In this document: one piece after another, positions 43,306-52,442 of the stretch
How positions within the stretch are numbered: the stretch's first letter is position 1
How the letters are laid out: every line of letters starts with the position of its first letter
Position numbers and translations under genes: made by a program
Notes under the pieces: generated by a model
Told to the model about the DNA's origin: nothing
What the model saw: only the letters and a program-made list of their open reading frames with translations
Databases searched by the model: none
NCBI GenBank assembly: GCA_963798745.1
Contig: CAWCUF010000003.1
Span: 434,001 to 498,000, forward strand
Source: Prado023 sp963798745
Lineage (GTDB): Bacteria > Actinomycetota > Actinomycetes > S36-B12 > CAIYMF01
Reading direction: 5' to 3'
Length of the DNA: 64,000 bases

Positions 43306-44427
43306 GGCTCAGCAGACCGAGGGAAGGCGAGCCCATCAGGCTCGTGACGACGACGCGGGGACACCGCTACCGCGTTGTCCTCGACGTCGCACCAGCAGGC
43401 GCGCCGCGACGCCAGATCACGCGGACCTTCGACACGCTCACCAAGGCCCGCGAATTCGTCACGGCGACACGAGCAGGCATCTCGTCAGGGTCTTTTGTGG
43501 CGTCACGCCGAGACATCCGGCCCATGACCGTCGAGGGCTACCGGAACGCGCTCGCACCCGCCCTCCGGCACCTCGGCGGGCGAAAGGTGCAGGCCCTCAC
43601 CGTGAGCGACATTGAGAGCCTGAAATCGTGGCTTAGCCGCGAAGGCGGCAAGCACGAGCAAAGCCTCGGACCTCGCTCGGTGCGGGCTGCACTCATCGCT
43701 CTCGGCCAGGCGCTCGACATGGCGGCGCGCGAGGGCACCGATAACCCGCAACGTCGTCCGGCTCGCACGACGGCCATGGGTCCGCAGGCGGGTCGGCACC
43801 GACCTGGAGCACTGGCAGCCCGCCAAGTTGATCCAGTTCCGCCAGCACGCCGACACCGATGCCCTCGCGGCGGCGTGGAGGCTTTCCCTGTGCGGCCTCA
43901 CCCGCGCCGATGTGCTCGGACTGCGGTGGACGGACTTGGACCTTCCCGCCGGAGTCGTTCGAATCTCTCAGGGCCGGGTCGCACTCGATCACGCCGACCA
44001 CGCGGACGATCCCAAGAGTGAGGCCCGCCGTCGCGCCGTCCCGGTGGAGGCGATGCACCCCGGGACGGTCGCGCTGCTCCGGTCACTGTCGGCTCGGCAG
44101 GCTGCCGACCGGCTGGCCGCTGGCCCGGCGTACGCAGACAGTGGGCTCGTGGTCGTGGATACGCTCGGCGGCCCGGTCCGCCCCGAGTGGTACTCCGACC
44201 GCTTCCGGGCGCTCTGCACGGCGGCGAAAGTCCCAACGATCACCCTGCACTCGGTGCGGCATTCGCTGGCATTCTGGCTGCACTCGCTAGGCGTGACTCC
44301 GGCTGACGCCGCCGCGCAGCTCGGGCACACGGTGGAGGTCCACCTCTCGACGTACCTGCCGCACTCGGGCACATCCGGGATCACCGCAGCCGCGCAGGCG
44401 ATCGGGAGGGCCGCCGCAGCGGAGTGA
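43302..44427 (+). pseudogene. Tyrosine integrase, frameshifted
   Basis: The N-terminal half (SAM-like DNA-binding domain, about residues 1-146) opens at ATG 43302. At 43740 one extra base shifts the frame; in the correct frame the sequence goes on as ITRNVVRLARRP and then through the catalytic domain. Catalytic residues are visible in the second frame: R in LTRADVLGLRW, H-x-x-R in LHSVRHSLAFW, LGH, and the nucleophile Y in HLSTYLP. The total length (about 375 residues) is normal. The protein is broken unless the base is an error. It lies next to the right attachment site. Confidence 0.85.
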
Positions 44428-44466
44428 TAGCCGCTGCAATGGGGACTCCTCGGTACCGGTACGTCT

Positions 44467-44486
44467 CGTGAGAGATGCGTGAGGGG
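44467..44486 (+). repeat. Putative integrase arm-type site, right end
   Basis: cgtgagagatgcgtgagggg, about 70 bp inside the right attachment repeat and in the same orientation as the copies at 35816 and 40354. Confidence 0.4.
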
Positions 44487-44494
44487 CGAGTAGG

Positions 44495-44530
44495 AAGGGC
44501 CGTGGAGGGTGATAGTCCCCCACGGCCCTT
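44495..44530. terminator. Hairpin between integrase and tRNA-Pro
   Basis: aagggccgtgg (44495-44505) pairs perfectly with ccacggccctt (44520-44530), with an inner ggg-ccc extension and a 7-nt loop. It can end both the integrase transcript and the tRNA transcript from the other strand. Confidence 0.7.
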
Positions 44531-44556
44531 CTGCCTTCTGACCTGCGGTAATACTG

Positions 44557-44631
<75 letters not shown>

Positions 44632-44804
44632 TCCACCCCTACGGGGCGTGCCAAGGATAGCCCGCGGGCTCGCCGAGCAGGAAATCCACTCACTCTCAAA
44701 TTGGCGCTTCGCGACGGGACCATCGACCGTTTCCAACGAACCGTCCGCCGACGTAGCGTCGAGTGTGCGGTGTCGAGGGTCGGCACCGACGAGGAGGAGC
44801 ACGG

Positions 44805-45281
44805 ATGACCCTCATCAAGGACGCGGCTGCCCAGTTCCTGAGCCGCAAACGGATCGCCGTCACTGGCGTCTCCGCCAACCCGAAGGGCCACGGCAGCAAC
44901 GCCGTGTACCTGCGCCTGCGCGAGCGCGGCTACCAGGTCTTCGCAGTCAACCCGAACTCACCCACGGCGGAGGGCGACACGACCTACCGGGACCTCACGT
45001 CCATACCAGGTGGCGTCGAGGCCGTCGTGATCGGCACCCGCCCGGACCATGCCGAGGGCACGATGCGCGAGGTCATCGACCTGGGCATCCGCGAGGTCTG
45101 GATGCACCGGGCGTTCGGATCGGGCAGCGTCGCGCCAACGGCAACCGACCTGGGCCGAGCCCACGGGGTCACCGTCATCGACGGCGGCTGCCCCTTGATG
45201 TTCGGACCCACGTCCGATGGCTTGCACCGCTTCATGTGCGGCCCGCTGAAGCTGACCGGCAAGGTGCCCAAGACGGTCTGA
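44805..45281 (+). CDS. CoA-binding domain protein (158 aa)
   Basis: ATG 44805 after gaggagga. A Rossmann-type CoA-binding domain of the YccU family: KRIAVTGVSANPKGHGSNAVYLRLRERGYQVFAVNP is the nucleotide-binding front, and GIREVWMHRAFGSGSVAPTA and VIDGGCPLMFGP complete the typical end. Members bind CoA; their function in bacteria is unclear. It is a single gene, converging on 45393-45698. Confidence 0.85.
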   Translation: MTLIKDAAAQFLSRKRIAVTGVSANPKGHGSNAVYLRLRERGYQVFAVNPNSPTAEGDTTYRDLTSIPGGVEAVVIGTRPDHAEGTMREVIDLGIREVWMHRAFGSGSVAPTATDLGRAHGVTVIDGGCPLMFGPTSDGLHRFMCGPLKLTGKVPKTV

Positions 45282-45333
45282 AGTTTCGACTGCGAGTCCG
45301 CCTCACCGCCCCGCAGCCGCGCCCTGGTCGGAT

Positions 45334-45376
45334 TCGGACAGCGGCCGGCCGCCCGCGGACGCAGGTGTCCGGATCA
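45334..45376. repeat. Dispersed palindromic element (copy 2)
   Basis: tcggacagcgg...ggccgcccgcgg...aggtgtccggatcag has the same centre and right arm as the element at 5216-5270, but the left arm has degraded (attcggaca for atccggaca). Like copy 1 it lies between convergent genes. Confidence 0.6.
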
Positions 45377-45392
45377 GCACATTGGATGGCCG

Positions 45393-45698
45393 TCAGGCCA
45401 GCCGGGCCACCGCACCCCAGACCACGAACACGAACACGACGGCCCCCAGCATCCGCCGGAACGGGTTCACCCCGCGCAGCAGCTCGTCGGCGGCCCACCA
45501 CACCAGGGCGCCGGTGCCCACCCAGTAGAGGACTGCCCCCCACGTGCCCGCAGCGTCCGTGGCCCAGGCCAGCACACGCGCCAGCACGAAGATGATGATC
45601 GGCGGATTCGGGAACTGACCCAGGACGTAGTGCCCGGTCTCCCGGTCGACGAACAGCCAGTCGGCGAAGCGCCGAACTGCGCCACGCTCAGCGGCCAC
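45393..45698 (-). CDS. Small membrane protein overlapping der (101 aa)
   Basis: GTG 45698 lies 11 bp inside the 3' end of der. The protein has a short N-terminal cytoplasmic part (RRFADWLFVDRETGHYVLGQFPN) and three hydrophobic helices (about 32-48, 55-72, 80-98). No known domain recognised. The overlap suggests translational coupling with der; the order is common next to der in actinobacteria. The protein could be a membrane-associated housekeeping factor. Confidence 0.65.
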   Translation of the reverse strand: MAAERGAVRRFADWLFVDRETGHYVLGQFPNPPIIIFVLARVLAWATDAAGTWGAVLYWVGTGALVWWAADELLRGVNPFRRMLGAVVFVFVVWGAVARLA

Positions 45699-47250
45699 CG
45701 CGGTTCGCCCCACGCTTCTCCCGGATCCGCAGGTTGATCCGGATCGGCGTGCCGACGAACCCGAACTCCTCGCGCAACCGTCGCTCGACGAACCGCCGGT
45801 ACCCAGCCTCGAGGAATCCGGAGGTGAAGAGCACGAACGTCGGCGGCCGCGTCGAGGCCTGGGTGCCGAACAGGATCCGGGGCTGCTTGCCACCGCGCAG
45901 CGGATGCGGGTGCGCAGCCACCAACTCGGTGAGGAACTGGTTCAGACGACCCGTCGACACCCGCGTCTCCCAGCCGCCCAGCGCGGCGTCGATCGCCGGC
46001 ACGAGCTTGTCGACGGAGCGTCCGGTCAGCGCCGAGACGTTCACCCGCGGGGCCCAGGCCACCGGCGCCAGGTCACGCTCGATCTCCCGCTCCAGGTAGC
46101 GCCGACGTTCCTCGTCCACCAGGTCCCACTTGTTGATCGCCAGTACCAGCGCACGCCCGGACTCCACGACCATCGAGGTGATCCGCAGGTCCTGCTCGCT
46201 CATCGGCTCGCCACCGTCGACCAGCACGACCGCGACCTCGGCCTTCTCCAGCGCGGCGTGCGTGCGCAGCGAGGCGTAGTACTCATGCCCGCTGGCCACG
46301 CGCACCCGCCGCCGGATGCCCGCGGTGTCCACGAACAGGAACTCCCGATCGCGTAGCACGACGACCTCGTCGACCGGATCGACAGTGGTGCCGGCCACCT
46401 CCGAGACGACCGAGCGCGCCTGGCCCGCCAGCTTGTTCAGCAGCGAGGACTTGCCCACGTTCGGCTTGCCGACCAGCGCGATCCGGCGCGGCCCACCGGC
46501 ACGCGTGCGCCCGCTGCCCTCCTCGGGCAGCACCGCGAGCACCGCATCGAGCAGGTCGCCGCTGCCGCGGCCGTGGAGCGCGGACACCGGGTGGGGCTCG
46601 CCCAGGCCCAGGGACCACAGCATGGCCGCGTCGGCCTCCGCGCGGGCGTCGTCGACCTTGTTGGCCGCGAGCACGACCGGTTTGCCCGCGCGCCGCAGCA
46701 CCTTGACCACGGCCTCCTCGGAGTCCGTGGCGCCCACCGTCGCGTCCACCACGAGGACCACGGCGTCGGACTGGGCCACCGCCACCTCGGCCTGCCCGGC
46801 GATCTGCGCGGCCAGGCCCCTGGTGTTCGGGTCCCAGCCGCCGGTGTCCAGCAGCACGAACCGGTGCCCGGACCACTCCGCCTCGTAGGCGACCCGGTCA
46901 CGCGTCACGCCCGGCACGTCCTGCACGACCGCCTCGCGCCGACCGAGGATCCGGTTGACCAGCGTGGACTTGCCGACGTTGGGGCGACCGATCACGGCCA
47001 CCACCGGCAGCGCCTGGCCGGAGGCCTCCGCGAGGTCGTCATCGTCGAGGTCGACACCGAACTGCGCAGCGGCGGCGGCCAGCGCAGCCCGCTCGGCGGC
47101 CTCGTCGTCGTCCCAGGCATCCCCCTCGACCTCGAAGGTGGCATCGCCGGCGGTCGGGTCGATCTCGCCGAGGGTCACCCAGCCGCCGTCGTCGGGGGCC
47201 GCGGCCGTGGGCCGTGGCTCGGAAGGGTCGGGGATCGGGGTGTCGGTCAC
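45688..47250 (-). CDS. der: Ribosome-associated GTPase Der (EngA)
   Basis: 520 residues with two tandem GTPase domains. First: GRPNVGKST (88-96), DTGG (135-138), NKVD (197-200). Second: GKPNVGKSS (261-269), DTAG, NKWD. A C-terminal KH-like domain follows (IRINLRIREK). An acidic N-terminal extension of about 80 residues (rich in D and E) is typical of actinobacterial Der. It acts in 50S ribosome assembly. cmk is upstream but separate (135 bp gap), not fused as in some relatives. Confidence 0.96.
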   Translation of the reverse strand: MTDTPIPDPSEPRPTAAAPDDGGWVTLGEIDPTAGDATFEVEGDAWDDDEAAERAALAAAAAQFGVDLDDDDLAEASGQALPVVAVIGRPNVGKSTLVNRILGRREAVVQDVPGVTRDRVAYEAEWSGHRFVLLDTGGWDPNTRGLAAQIAGQAEVAVAQSDAVVLVVDATVGATDSEEAVVKVLRRAGKPVVLAANKVDDARAEADAAMLWSLGLGEPHPVSALHGRGSGDLLDAVLAVLPEEGSGRTRAGGPRRIALVGKPNVGKSSLLNKLAGQARSVVSEVAGTTVDPVDEVVVLRDREFLFVDTAGIRRRVRVASGHEYYASLRTHAALEKAEVAVVLVDGGEPMSEQDLRITSMVVESGRALVLAINKWDLVDEERRRYLEREIERDLAPVAWAPRVNVSALTGRSVDKLVPAIDAALGGWETRVSTGRLNQFLTELVAAHPHPLRGGKQPRILFGTQASTRPPTFVLFTSGFLEAGYRRFVERRLREEFGFVGTPIRINLRIREKRGANRGGR

Positions 47251-47385
47251 GTCGCAAGGGTAGTCGCCAGCGCCCGGCTGTCCGATCCGTCGACCTCCGG
47301 CGGCGCACGGACGCGAGCCTCGGCCCGGCCGGCCGCGAATCGCCCGGCGGCTCCTGCGACTGGCCGCCGACCCGCGCGCGACCGG

Positions 47386-48096
47386 CTACTCGCAGGCCGC
47401 GCGCACGACCCCGACGATCGCGTCGATGACCTCGGGAAGGGTGAGGTAGGTGCCGTCCACGTGCACCGCACCGTTGGCAGCCCGCAACGGGGACACCGCC
47501 CGGCCGGAGTCGATCGCATCCCGGGCCGCCAGCGACGCGGCGGTCGCGGCCAGGTCGCCGGGCGCTGGTCGGCCCGGCTGATCGGTCCGGTCCGCGTCCT
47601 GCCGGGCACGCCGGGCCGCGCGCGCCTGCGCGTCGGCGGTCAGGTAGATCTTGGCGGTCGCGTCAGGCAGGACGACCGTGCCGATGTCCCGGCCCTCCAC
47701 GACGATCCCGCGGCCAGCGGCCTGCGTCGCCTCGACGATGGCCCGCTGCAGCGCGACCAAGCGGGTGCGGACCTCGGGCACCGCGGCAACCGGGCTGACG
47801 GCGCCAGTCACCGCCTCGCCCCGGATCGGCTCGCTGACGTCGATGCCGTCGACTGCGATGGTCGGCGCGTCCGGGTCGACCGTGCAGGTCACGGTGGGCT
47901 CGGCTGCGCGTGCGGCGATCGCTGCCGGGTCGGAGATGTCCACCCCGCGGTCGAGCATGTACCAGGCCATGGCGCGGTACATCGCGCCGGTGTCCAGGTA
48001 GTCCAGGCCCAGGGCGCTGGCCACGCCTCGGCTGGTGCTGGACTTGCCACTGCCCGAGGGTCCATCGATGGCCACGACTGCGCGATTGGCGTCCAC
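47386..48096 (-). CDS. cmk: Cytidylate kinase
   Basis: GTG 48096 was chosen because the family starts with VDANRAVVAIDGPSGSGKS. The P-loop DGPSGSGKS lies at residues 11-19. LDYLDTGAMYRAMA (CMP binding), VVEGRDIGTVVLPDA and the C-terminal RAANGAVHVDGT (LID and NMP regions) complete the fold. The 236-residue enzyme phosphorylates CMP and dCMP with ATP. It is followed by der and preceded by tyrA. Confidence 0.95.
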   Translation of the reverse strand: MDANRAVVAIDGPSGSGKSSTSRGVASALGLDYLDTGAMYRAMAWYMLDRGVDISDPAAIAARAAEPTVTCTVDPDAPTIAVDGIDVSEPIRGEAVTGAVSPVAAVPEVRTRLVALQRAIVEATQAAGRGIVVEGRDIGTVVLPDATAKIYLTADAQARAARRARQDADRTDQPGRPAPGDLAATAASLAARDAIDSGRAVSPLRAANGAVHVDGTYLTLPEVIDAIVGVVRAACE

Positions 48097-48185
48097 GTCG
48101 CGACACCCTAGCGGGCGGGTGGTCGGGGCCGACTGCTGAGCACACCACCCGCCACCGGGGTGCACCCTCCTGCTCTGGGCCCGAC

Positions 48186-49265
48186 TCAGGCGCGGACGTC
48201 CCAGCCGCCAGCCGACAGCGCCGCGATCACCGGCTGCGCCACCGTCTCCGCGACGGTCATCTCCACCACGCCGGTCGGGCGGCCGAGCACATGCTCGATC
48301 CGCACGTCCTCGACCGAGAACCCCGCCTCGGCCACTGCGGCGAACAACCGCCCCAGCTCGCCGGGCCTGTCGGGCACCGCCACCGGCACCACCGTGGTCC
48401 GGGCCGGAGCCGCGCCGTGCTTGCCCGGCACCCGATCGCGGCCGGCGTTGCCCCGGCGCAGCGCGTCGACCAGGACCTCGTGCCCACCCTGCTCCACGCT
48501 GCCCAGTGCTGCCAGCAGCGCGTCGAGATCACTGCGCAGGGCGGCGAGCACACCGGCCACCGGGGTCGCGTTCGCTGAGAGGATCTCGACCCACAGGTCG
48601 GCGTCCGAGGCGGCGATCCGGGTCATGTCGCGCAGGCCCTGGCCGGCGATCGAGACCGCTGCATCCGAGCTGTCCAGCAGCCGCGCCGCCAGCAGCGAGG
48701 CGAGCACCTGCGGGGTGTGCGAGATGACGGCCACCGCCTGGTCGTGCTCGAGCGCCGGCATCACCACCGGCAGCGCCCGGGCGGCCAGGACCAACTCCTG
48801 CACGGCCTCGAGCGTCTCGGGAGCGGCTGCGGCGTGCGCGGCGATCACCCAGGGTCGGTCGTCGATGAGATCAGCACGCGCCGCCGCCGGTCCGGACAGC
48901 TCGCGACCGGCCATCGGATGCCCGCCCGTGTAGCGGGACGTGTCGGCAGCCAGCGCGGCCAGCGCGGCCAGGATCGGCAGCTTGACCGAGGCCACATCGG
49001 TGACCACCGCCTCGGGGTACTCACGCAGCGCCTGCGCCACGACCGCCGCCGTTCCGGCCGGTGGGACCGCCGCCACCACGAGCGCCGGCGCCCGATCACC
49101 GGTCGGGAGCGCCAGGCCGGCCCCGCGGGACAGCGCCACCTCGACCGCTGCCGAATCGCGATCGGCCAGCCACACCTCGACGTCGCGACGGCGCAGCGAC
49201 AGCGCCAGGGAGGTGCCGATCAGCCCGGTGCCGATGATCAGCACCGGCTGCGGCAGGCCGCTCAC
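48186..49265 (-). CDS. tyrA: Prephenate dehydrogenase with C-terminal ACT domain
   Basis: GTG 49265 places the Rossmann signature near the start (VLIIGTGLIGTSLALSL), as in TyrA. Substrate motifs: TDVASVK, GGHPMAGRELSGP, and HDQAVAVISHTPQ. The C-terminal 70 residues (VAVPDRPGELGRLFAAVAEAGF) form an ACT-type regulatory domain, suggesting feedback control by tyrosine. The enzyme oxidatively decarboxylates prephenate to hydroxyphenylpyruvate. It directly follows aroH (8 bp), matching the tyrosine-pathway pairing. Confidence 0.92.
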   Translation of the reverse strand: MSGLPQPVLIIGTGLIGTSLALSLRRRDVEVWLADRDSAAVEVALSRGAGLALPTGDRAPALVVAAVPPAGTAAVVAQALREYPEAVVTDVASVKLPILAALAALAADTSRYTGGHPMAGRELSGPAAARADLIDDRPWVIAAHAAAAPETLEAVQELVLAARALPVVMPALEHDQAVAVISHTPQVLASLLAARLLDSSDAAVSIAGQGLRDMTRIAASDADLWVEILSANATPVAGVLAALRSDLDALLAALGSVEQGGHEVLVDALRRGNAGRDRVPGKHGAAPARTTVVPVAVPDRPGELGRLFAAVAEAGFSVEDVRIEHVLGRPTGVVEMTVAETVAQPVIAALSAGGWDVRA

Positions 49266-49272
49266 CGGTGGC

Positions 49273-49635
49273 TCACTGGGCCAGGTCCGCACGCAGTGAC
49301 TCGGCACCGCGCAGGTACACGTGCGTGACATCGGCGCGGGGCAGGTCGCACTCCACGTGGGCCATCACGCGCACGACCCGCGGCATCGCGCCGACCACGT
49401 CGAGCTCGCGGGCGCAGATCAGCGGCACGTCGCCGATGTCCAGCGCTCGGGCGGCACCGGCGGGGAAGGCGGAGACCAGGTCTGGCGTGGCGGTGAACAG
49501 CACCGAGATCAACGCGTCGGTGGACAGCTCGTTGCGGTCGAGCATCGCGATGAGCAACTCGACAACCGCCGAGCGCATCTCGTCGGCATCATCTGCGCTC
49601 AGGCACGTCGCCCCACGCACTGCCCGCACCGCCAC
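49273..49635 (-). CDS. aroH: Monofunctional chorismate mutase, AroH type
   Basis: GTG 49635 with GGGGAGG upstream. The 120-residue product starts VAVRAVRGATCLSADDADEM and contains ALISVLFTATPDLVSAFPA, DVPLICARELDVVGAMPRVVRV and THVYLRGAESLR, the AroH trimer-fold signature; the active-site Arg and Glu lie in VRGATCL and CARELDV. It converts chorismate to prephenate, which tyrA just downstream uses, so the two form one pathway unit. Confidence 0.93.
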   Translation of the reverse strand: MAVRAVRGATCLSADDADEMRSAVVELLIAMLDRNELSTDALISVLFTATPDLVSAFPAGAARALDIGDVPLICARELDVVGAMPRVVRVMAHVECDLPRADVTHVYLRGAESLRADLAQ

Positions 49636-49944
49636 CGTTGCCTCCCCAGGATCGTCGGCGCCCAGCCTAACGGCCTGCGGACGCCCGGCCCTGCCCGTGC
49701 CGACGTTGCCGCGCTGTGCGGTCGGCCGCCGGTGCTGGCCAGCGCCAGCAAGCACTCCCCCAATCCGGCAGGCACTCCCCCGATGCCGACGGCTGCGTCC
49801 GCCTGCGGTGCACGGTCGTCCCGGATCGGCCAGTCCCGGGCGCGATTCGGCCAGATGTGGCCGATCCTGTGCCAAGATCACGACTCGCGCCGTGAGAGCG
49901 GCCCGACCGCCGCTGAGTAGCCTCGTCGGCGGGACGTGGGGCGC
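49636..49944. other. Gap between rluB end and aroH start
   Basis: About 310 bp without a credible gene. It holds a short direct repeat (gcactcccccaatccgg / gcactcccccgatgcc-type) and the promoter region of aroH. Confidence 0.4.
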
Positions 49945-50709
49945 CTACAGGCCGACCTCGGTGTAGAGCGCCCGCTCCTCGGCGCCCGAGAGCACCCGCA
50001 GCGTCCCGGGGCGCAGCTGACCCAGCACGATCGGGCCGATCCGGGTGCGCACCAGCCCGACCACCGGATGACCGACCGCCTCGAACATCCGACGCACGAT
50101 GTGGTTGCGCCCCTCGTGCAACACGACCTCGACGAGCACCTGACCGGGCAACGCCTGCACGATCTTGTAGGCGTCGACCTTGGCCGGACCGTCCTCGAGC
50201 TCGACCCCGGCCAGCAGCTCGCGCCCGACGGCGCGCGGCACCGGACCCTCGATCGTGGCCAGGTAGGTCTTGGCCACGCCGTAGGACGGGTGCGCGAGCC
50301 GGTTGGCCAACTCGCCGTCGTTGGTCAGCAGGATCAGGCCCTCGGTGTCGGCGTCCAGGCGCCCGACGTGGAACAGTCGCTCGCTGCGGTCGGCCACCAG
50401 GTCGCCCAGGCACTCACGGCCCCGGTCGTCGGACATCGTCGACAACACGCCGCGCGGCTTGTTGACCGCGACCACCACCGTGCCGGCCGCAGTCGGGACC
50501 CGCTGACCGTCCACGCGGATCACCGCGGTCTGCGGATCGACGCGCATGCCCTGCTCGCGCACGCGGTGACCGTCGACCTCCACGCGACCCTGGTCGATCA
50601 GCGCCTCGCAGGCGCGCCGGCTACCCAGTCCGGCGGCGGCCAGCACCTTCTGCAGGCGCACGCCTTCGGTGGCAGCGCCGCCACGGGATGCATCGTCACG
50701 CGGGCTCAT
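49945..50709 (-). CDS. rluB: 23S rRNA pseudouridine synthase, RluB/RsuA family
   Basis: 254 residues: an N-terminal S4 RNA-binding domain (RLQKVLAAAGLGSRRACEALI) followed by the pseudouridine synthase domain with the catalytic Asp in GRLDADTEGLILLTNDG and the NHIVRRMFEAVGHPVVGL segment. It isomerises a uridine in rRNA. Its start ATG overlaps the scpB stop (ATGA). The specific uridine is not predictable from sequence alone. Confidence 0.92.
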   Translation of the reverse strand: MSPRDDASRGGAATEGVRLQKVLAAAGLGSRRACEALIDQGRVEVDGHRVREQGMRVDPQTAVIRVDGQRVPTAAGTVVVAVNKPRGVLSTMSDDRGRECLGDLVADRSERLFHVGRLDADTEGLILLTNDGELANRLAHPSYGVAKTYLATIEGPVPRAVGRELLAGVELEDGPAKVDAYKIVQALPGQVLVEVVLHEGRNHIVRRMFEAVGHPVVGLVRTRIGPIVLGQLRPGTLRVLSGAEERALYTEVGL

Positions 50710-51458
50710 GGGAGGTCCACCAGATCACCGATCTCGGAGTAGGTCGGCACGTGGTCGGCCAACGGGGGCAGTTCGGACAGGTCGGCCAGGCCGAGCCGCT
50801 CGAGGAAGTAGGGCGTGGTGCGCAGCAGTGTGGCATGCCCACCCTCCTCGGTGCCGGCCTCGTCGATCAGGCCGCGGGTCAGCAGGGTGCGCACCACGCC
50901 GTCGACGTTCACGCCGCGGACCGCGCTGATCCGTCCGCGCGAGATCGGCTGGCGGTAGGCGATGATCGACAGGGTCTCCAGCGCGGCCTGGGTCAGGCGC
51001 GCCTGCTGGCCGTCGACGACGTAGCGGCTGACCACCTCGGCGCAGTCCGCGCGCGTGTAGAACCGCCACCCGCCGGCCACCTCACGCAGGTCGAAGCCGC
51101 GGCCGTCCTCGGTGTACTGCGCCGCCAGGCCGCGCACGACCGCCTCCACCTGGTCGGTGGGTCGGCGCACGATCGTGGCCAGGGTCATCAGGTCCAGCGG
51201 CTGGTCGGCGAGCAGCAGCACCGCCTCGCAGGCCGCCTCCAGGGTGGGGGCGCCGAGGGCGTCGGCGATGAGGGCATCGGCAGACTCATCGGCGCCGTGA
51301 TCGCCGGCCGCATGATGGGCGTGGGGCGCTCCGGCGGCGGGCGCATCGGCGGCCCGCGGCACCTCGGCGGTGCCGACTGTGCCGGCTGTGTCGACCGAGG
51401 CGGAGATGTCGGAGTGATGGTCGTGGTCGAGGTCGGCGGCCACGGGGTGCTCGGTCAC
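50706..51458 (-). CDS. scpB: Segregation and condensation protein B
   Basis: GTG 51458 overlaps the end of scpA. An acidic, histidine-rich N-terminus of about 65 residues (variable) precedes the two winged-helix domains (LEAACEAVLLLADQPLDLMTLA; ALETLSIIAYRQPISRGRISAVRGVNVDG; YFLERLGLADLSELPPL). It works with ScpA and SMC in chromosome condensation and segregation. It is coupled to rluB downstream, the usual order. Confidence 0.93.
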   Translation of the reverse strand: MTEHPVAADLDHDHHSDISASVDTAGTVGTAEVPRAADAPAAGAPHAHHAAGDHGADESADALIADALGAPTLEAACEAVLLLADQPLDLMTLATIVRRPTDQVEAVVRGLAAQYTEDGRGFDLREVAGGWRFYTRADCAEVVSRYVVDGQQARLTQAALETLSIIAYRQPISRGRISAVRGVNVDGVVRTLLTRGLIDEAGTEEGGHATLLRTTPYFLERLGLADLSELPPLADHVPTYSEIGDLVDLP

Positions 51459-52423
51459 GGTGCGTCCTCCTCGACGATCGCGGCGCCGGGTTCGTCGTGC
51501 GTGGCGTGGGCCGGGATCGCCACGACGACCCCGCTGAACTCGTCGGTGACCGCCCGGTCGGCGATGGCCATCGCGTCGGCGTCGTCGTCCGGGCCGATCC
51601 ACCGGACGCTCAGGTCGCCCAGCGCCGCCGCCTGGTCGAAGGTCACCACGCCGTCGCGGTAGAGCTCCAACAGGGCCAGGAACCGACCGACCACGACCAG
51701 CGTGCTCGAGGCGTCGTCGGTCAGCGCGCGGAACGTGGCGACCCCGCGCCGGCGCAGCCGCTCGACCAGGATCGCGGCCTGCTCCCGGACGCTGACCGCG
51801 GGGGCGTGCACGTGCGCCACCGAGATGCCCGGCTCCGGCGGCCGCGGCGCGAAGGCGCCCTCGGCGATGGACGCGAACTCGGTGGGCCCCAGACCGAGGA
51901 GCACCTCGGGCAGCAGCTGCGCCAGCCACGGCTCCAGGCCGACGTCGCGCGGGCGGCGCGTGGCCGCCTCGGTGAGCATCCCGTCGAGCAGGCCGGCGAC
52001 CTCCTTGAACGCCCGGTACTGCAGCAGCCGGGCGAACAGCAGGTCGCGCGCCTCGAGCAGGGCGAGGTCCTCCTCGTCCTCCACCGAGCCGTCGGGCAGC
52101 AACCGAGCCGCCTTGAGGTCCAGCAGGGTCGCGGCGATCACCAGGAAGCTGGTGGCCTCGTCCAGATCCCAGGCCGGGCCCTGGGCGCGCACGTGGGCGA
52201 TGAAGTCGTCGGTCACCGTGTGCAGTGCGAGCTCGGTCACCTCGATGCGGTGCTTGGCGATCAGGCTCAGCAGCAGGTCGAACGGACCCTCGAAGCCGGC
52301 GACGCGCACCGCGAACTGTCGCGAGGCGGACGGGATCGCGGCGGCGGCGTCGGCGCCACCCGCAGACCGAGCACCGGCCGGGGCCGGCTCGTCCGCGGCG
52401 CCGGCATCGTCGGCTGCCACCAT
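51455..52423 (-). CDS. scpA: Segregation and condensation protein A
   Basis: ATG 52423 is used; GTG 52438 is an alternative just upstream. The kleisin core reads FEGPFDLLLSLIAKHRIEVTELALHTVTDDF, the N-terminal SMC-binding part, with ATSFLVIAATLLDLKAARLLP typical of ScpA, and the C-terminal winged helix near the end (VVVGRFLALLELYRDGVVTFDQ). It bridges the SMC heads and ScpB. The gene starts about 20 bp after the parA stop. Confidence 0.93.
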   Translation of the reverse strand: MVAADDAGAADEPAPAGARSAGGADAAAAIPSASRQFAVRVAGFEGPFDLLLSLIAKHRIEVTELALHTVTDDFIAHVRAQGPAWDLDEATSFLVIAATLLDLKAARLLPDGSVEDEEDLALLEARDLLFARLLQYRAFKEVAGLLDGMLTEAATRRPRDVGLEPWLAQLLPEVLLGLGPTEFASIAEGAFAPRPPEPGISVAHVHAPAVSVREQAAILVERLRRRGVATFRALTDDASSTLVVVGRFLALLELYRDGVVTFDQAAALGDLSVRWIGPDDDADAMAIADRAVTDEFSGVVVAIPAHATHDEPGAAIVEEDAP

Positions 52424-52442
52424 CACCGCCTCGACCACCAGG

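Noticed and set aside
46573..48111. Long plus-strand open frame (512 codons) over der and cmk
   Set aside because: der and cmk have complete, recognisable motifs on the other strand; the shadow frame has no family-like sequence.
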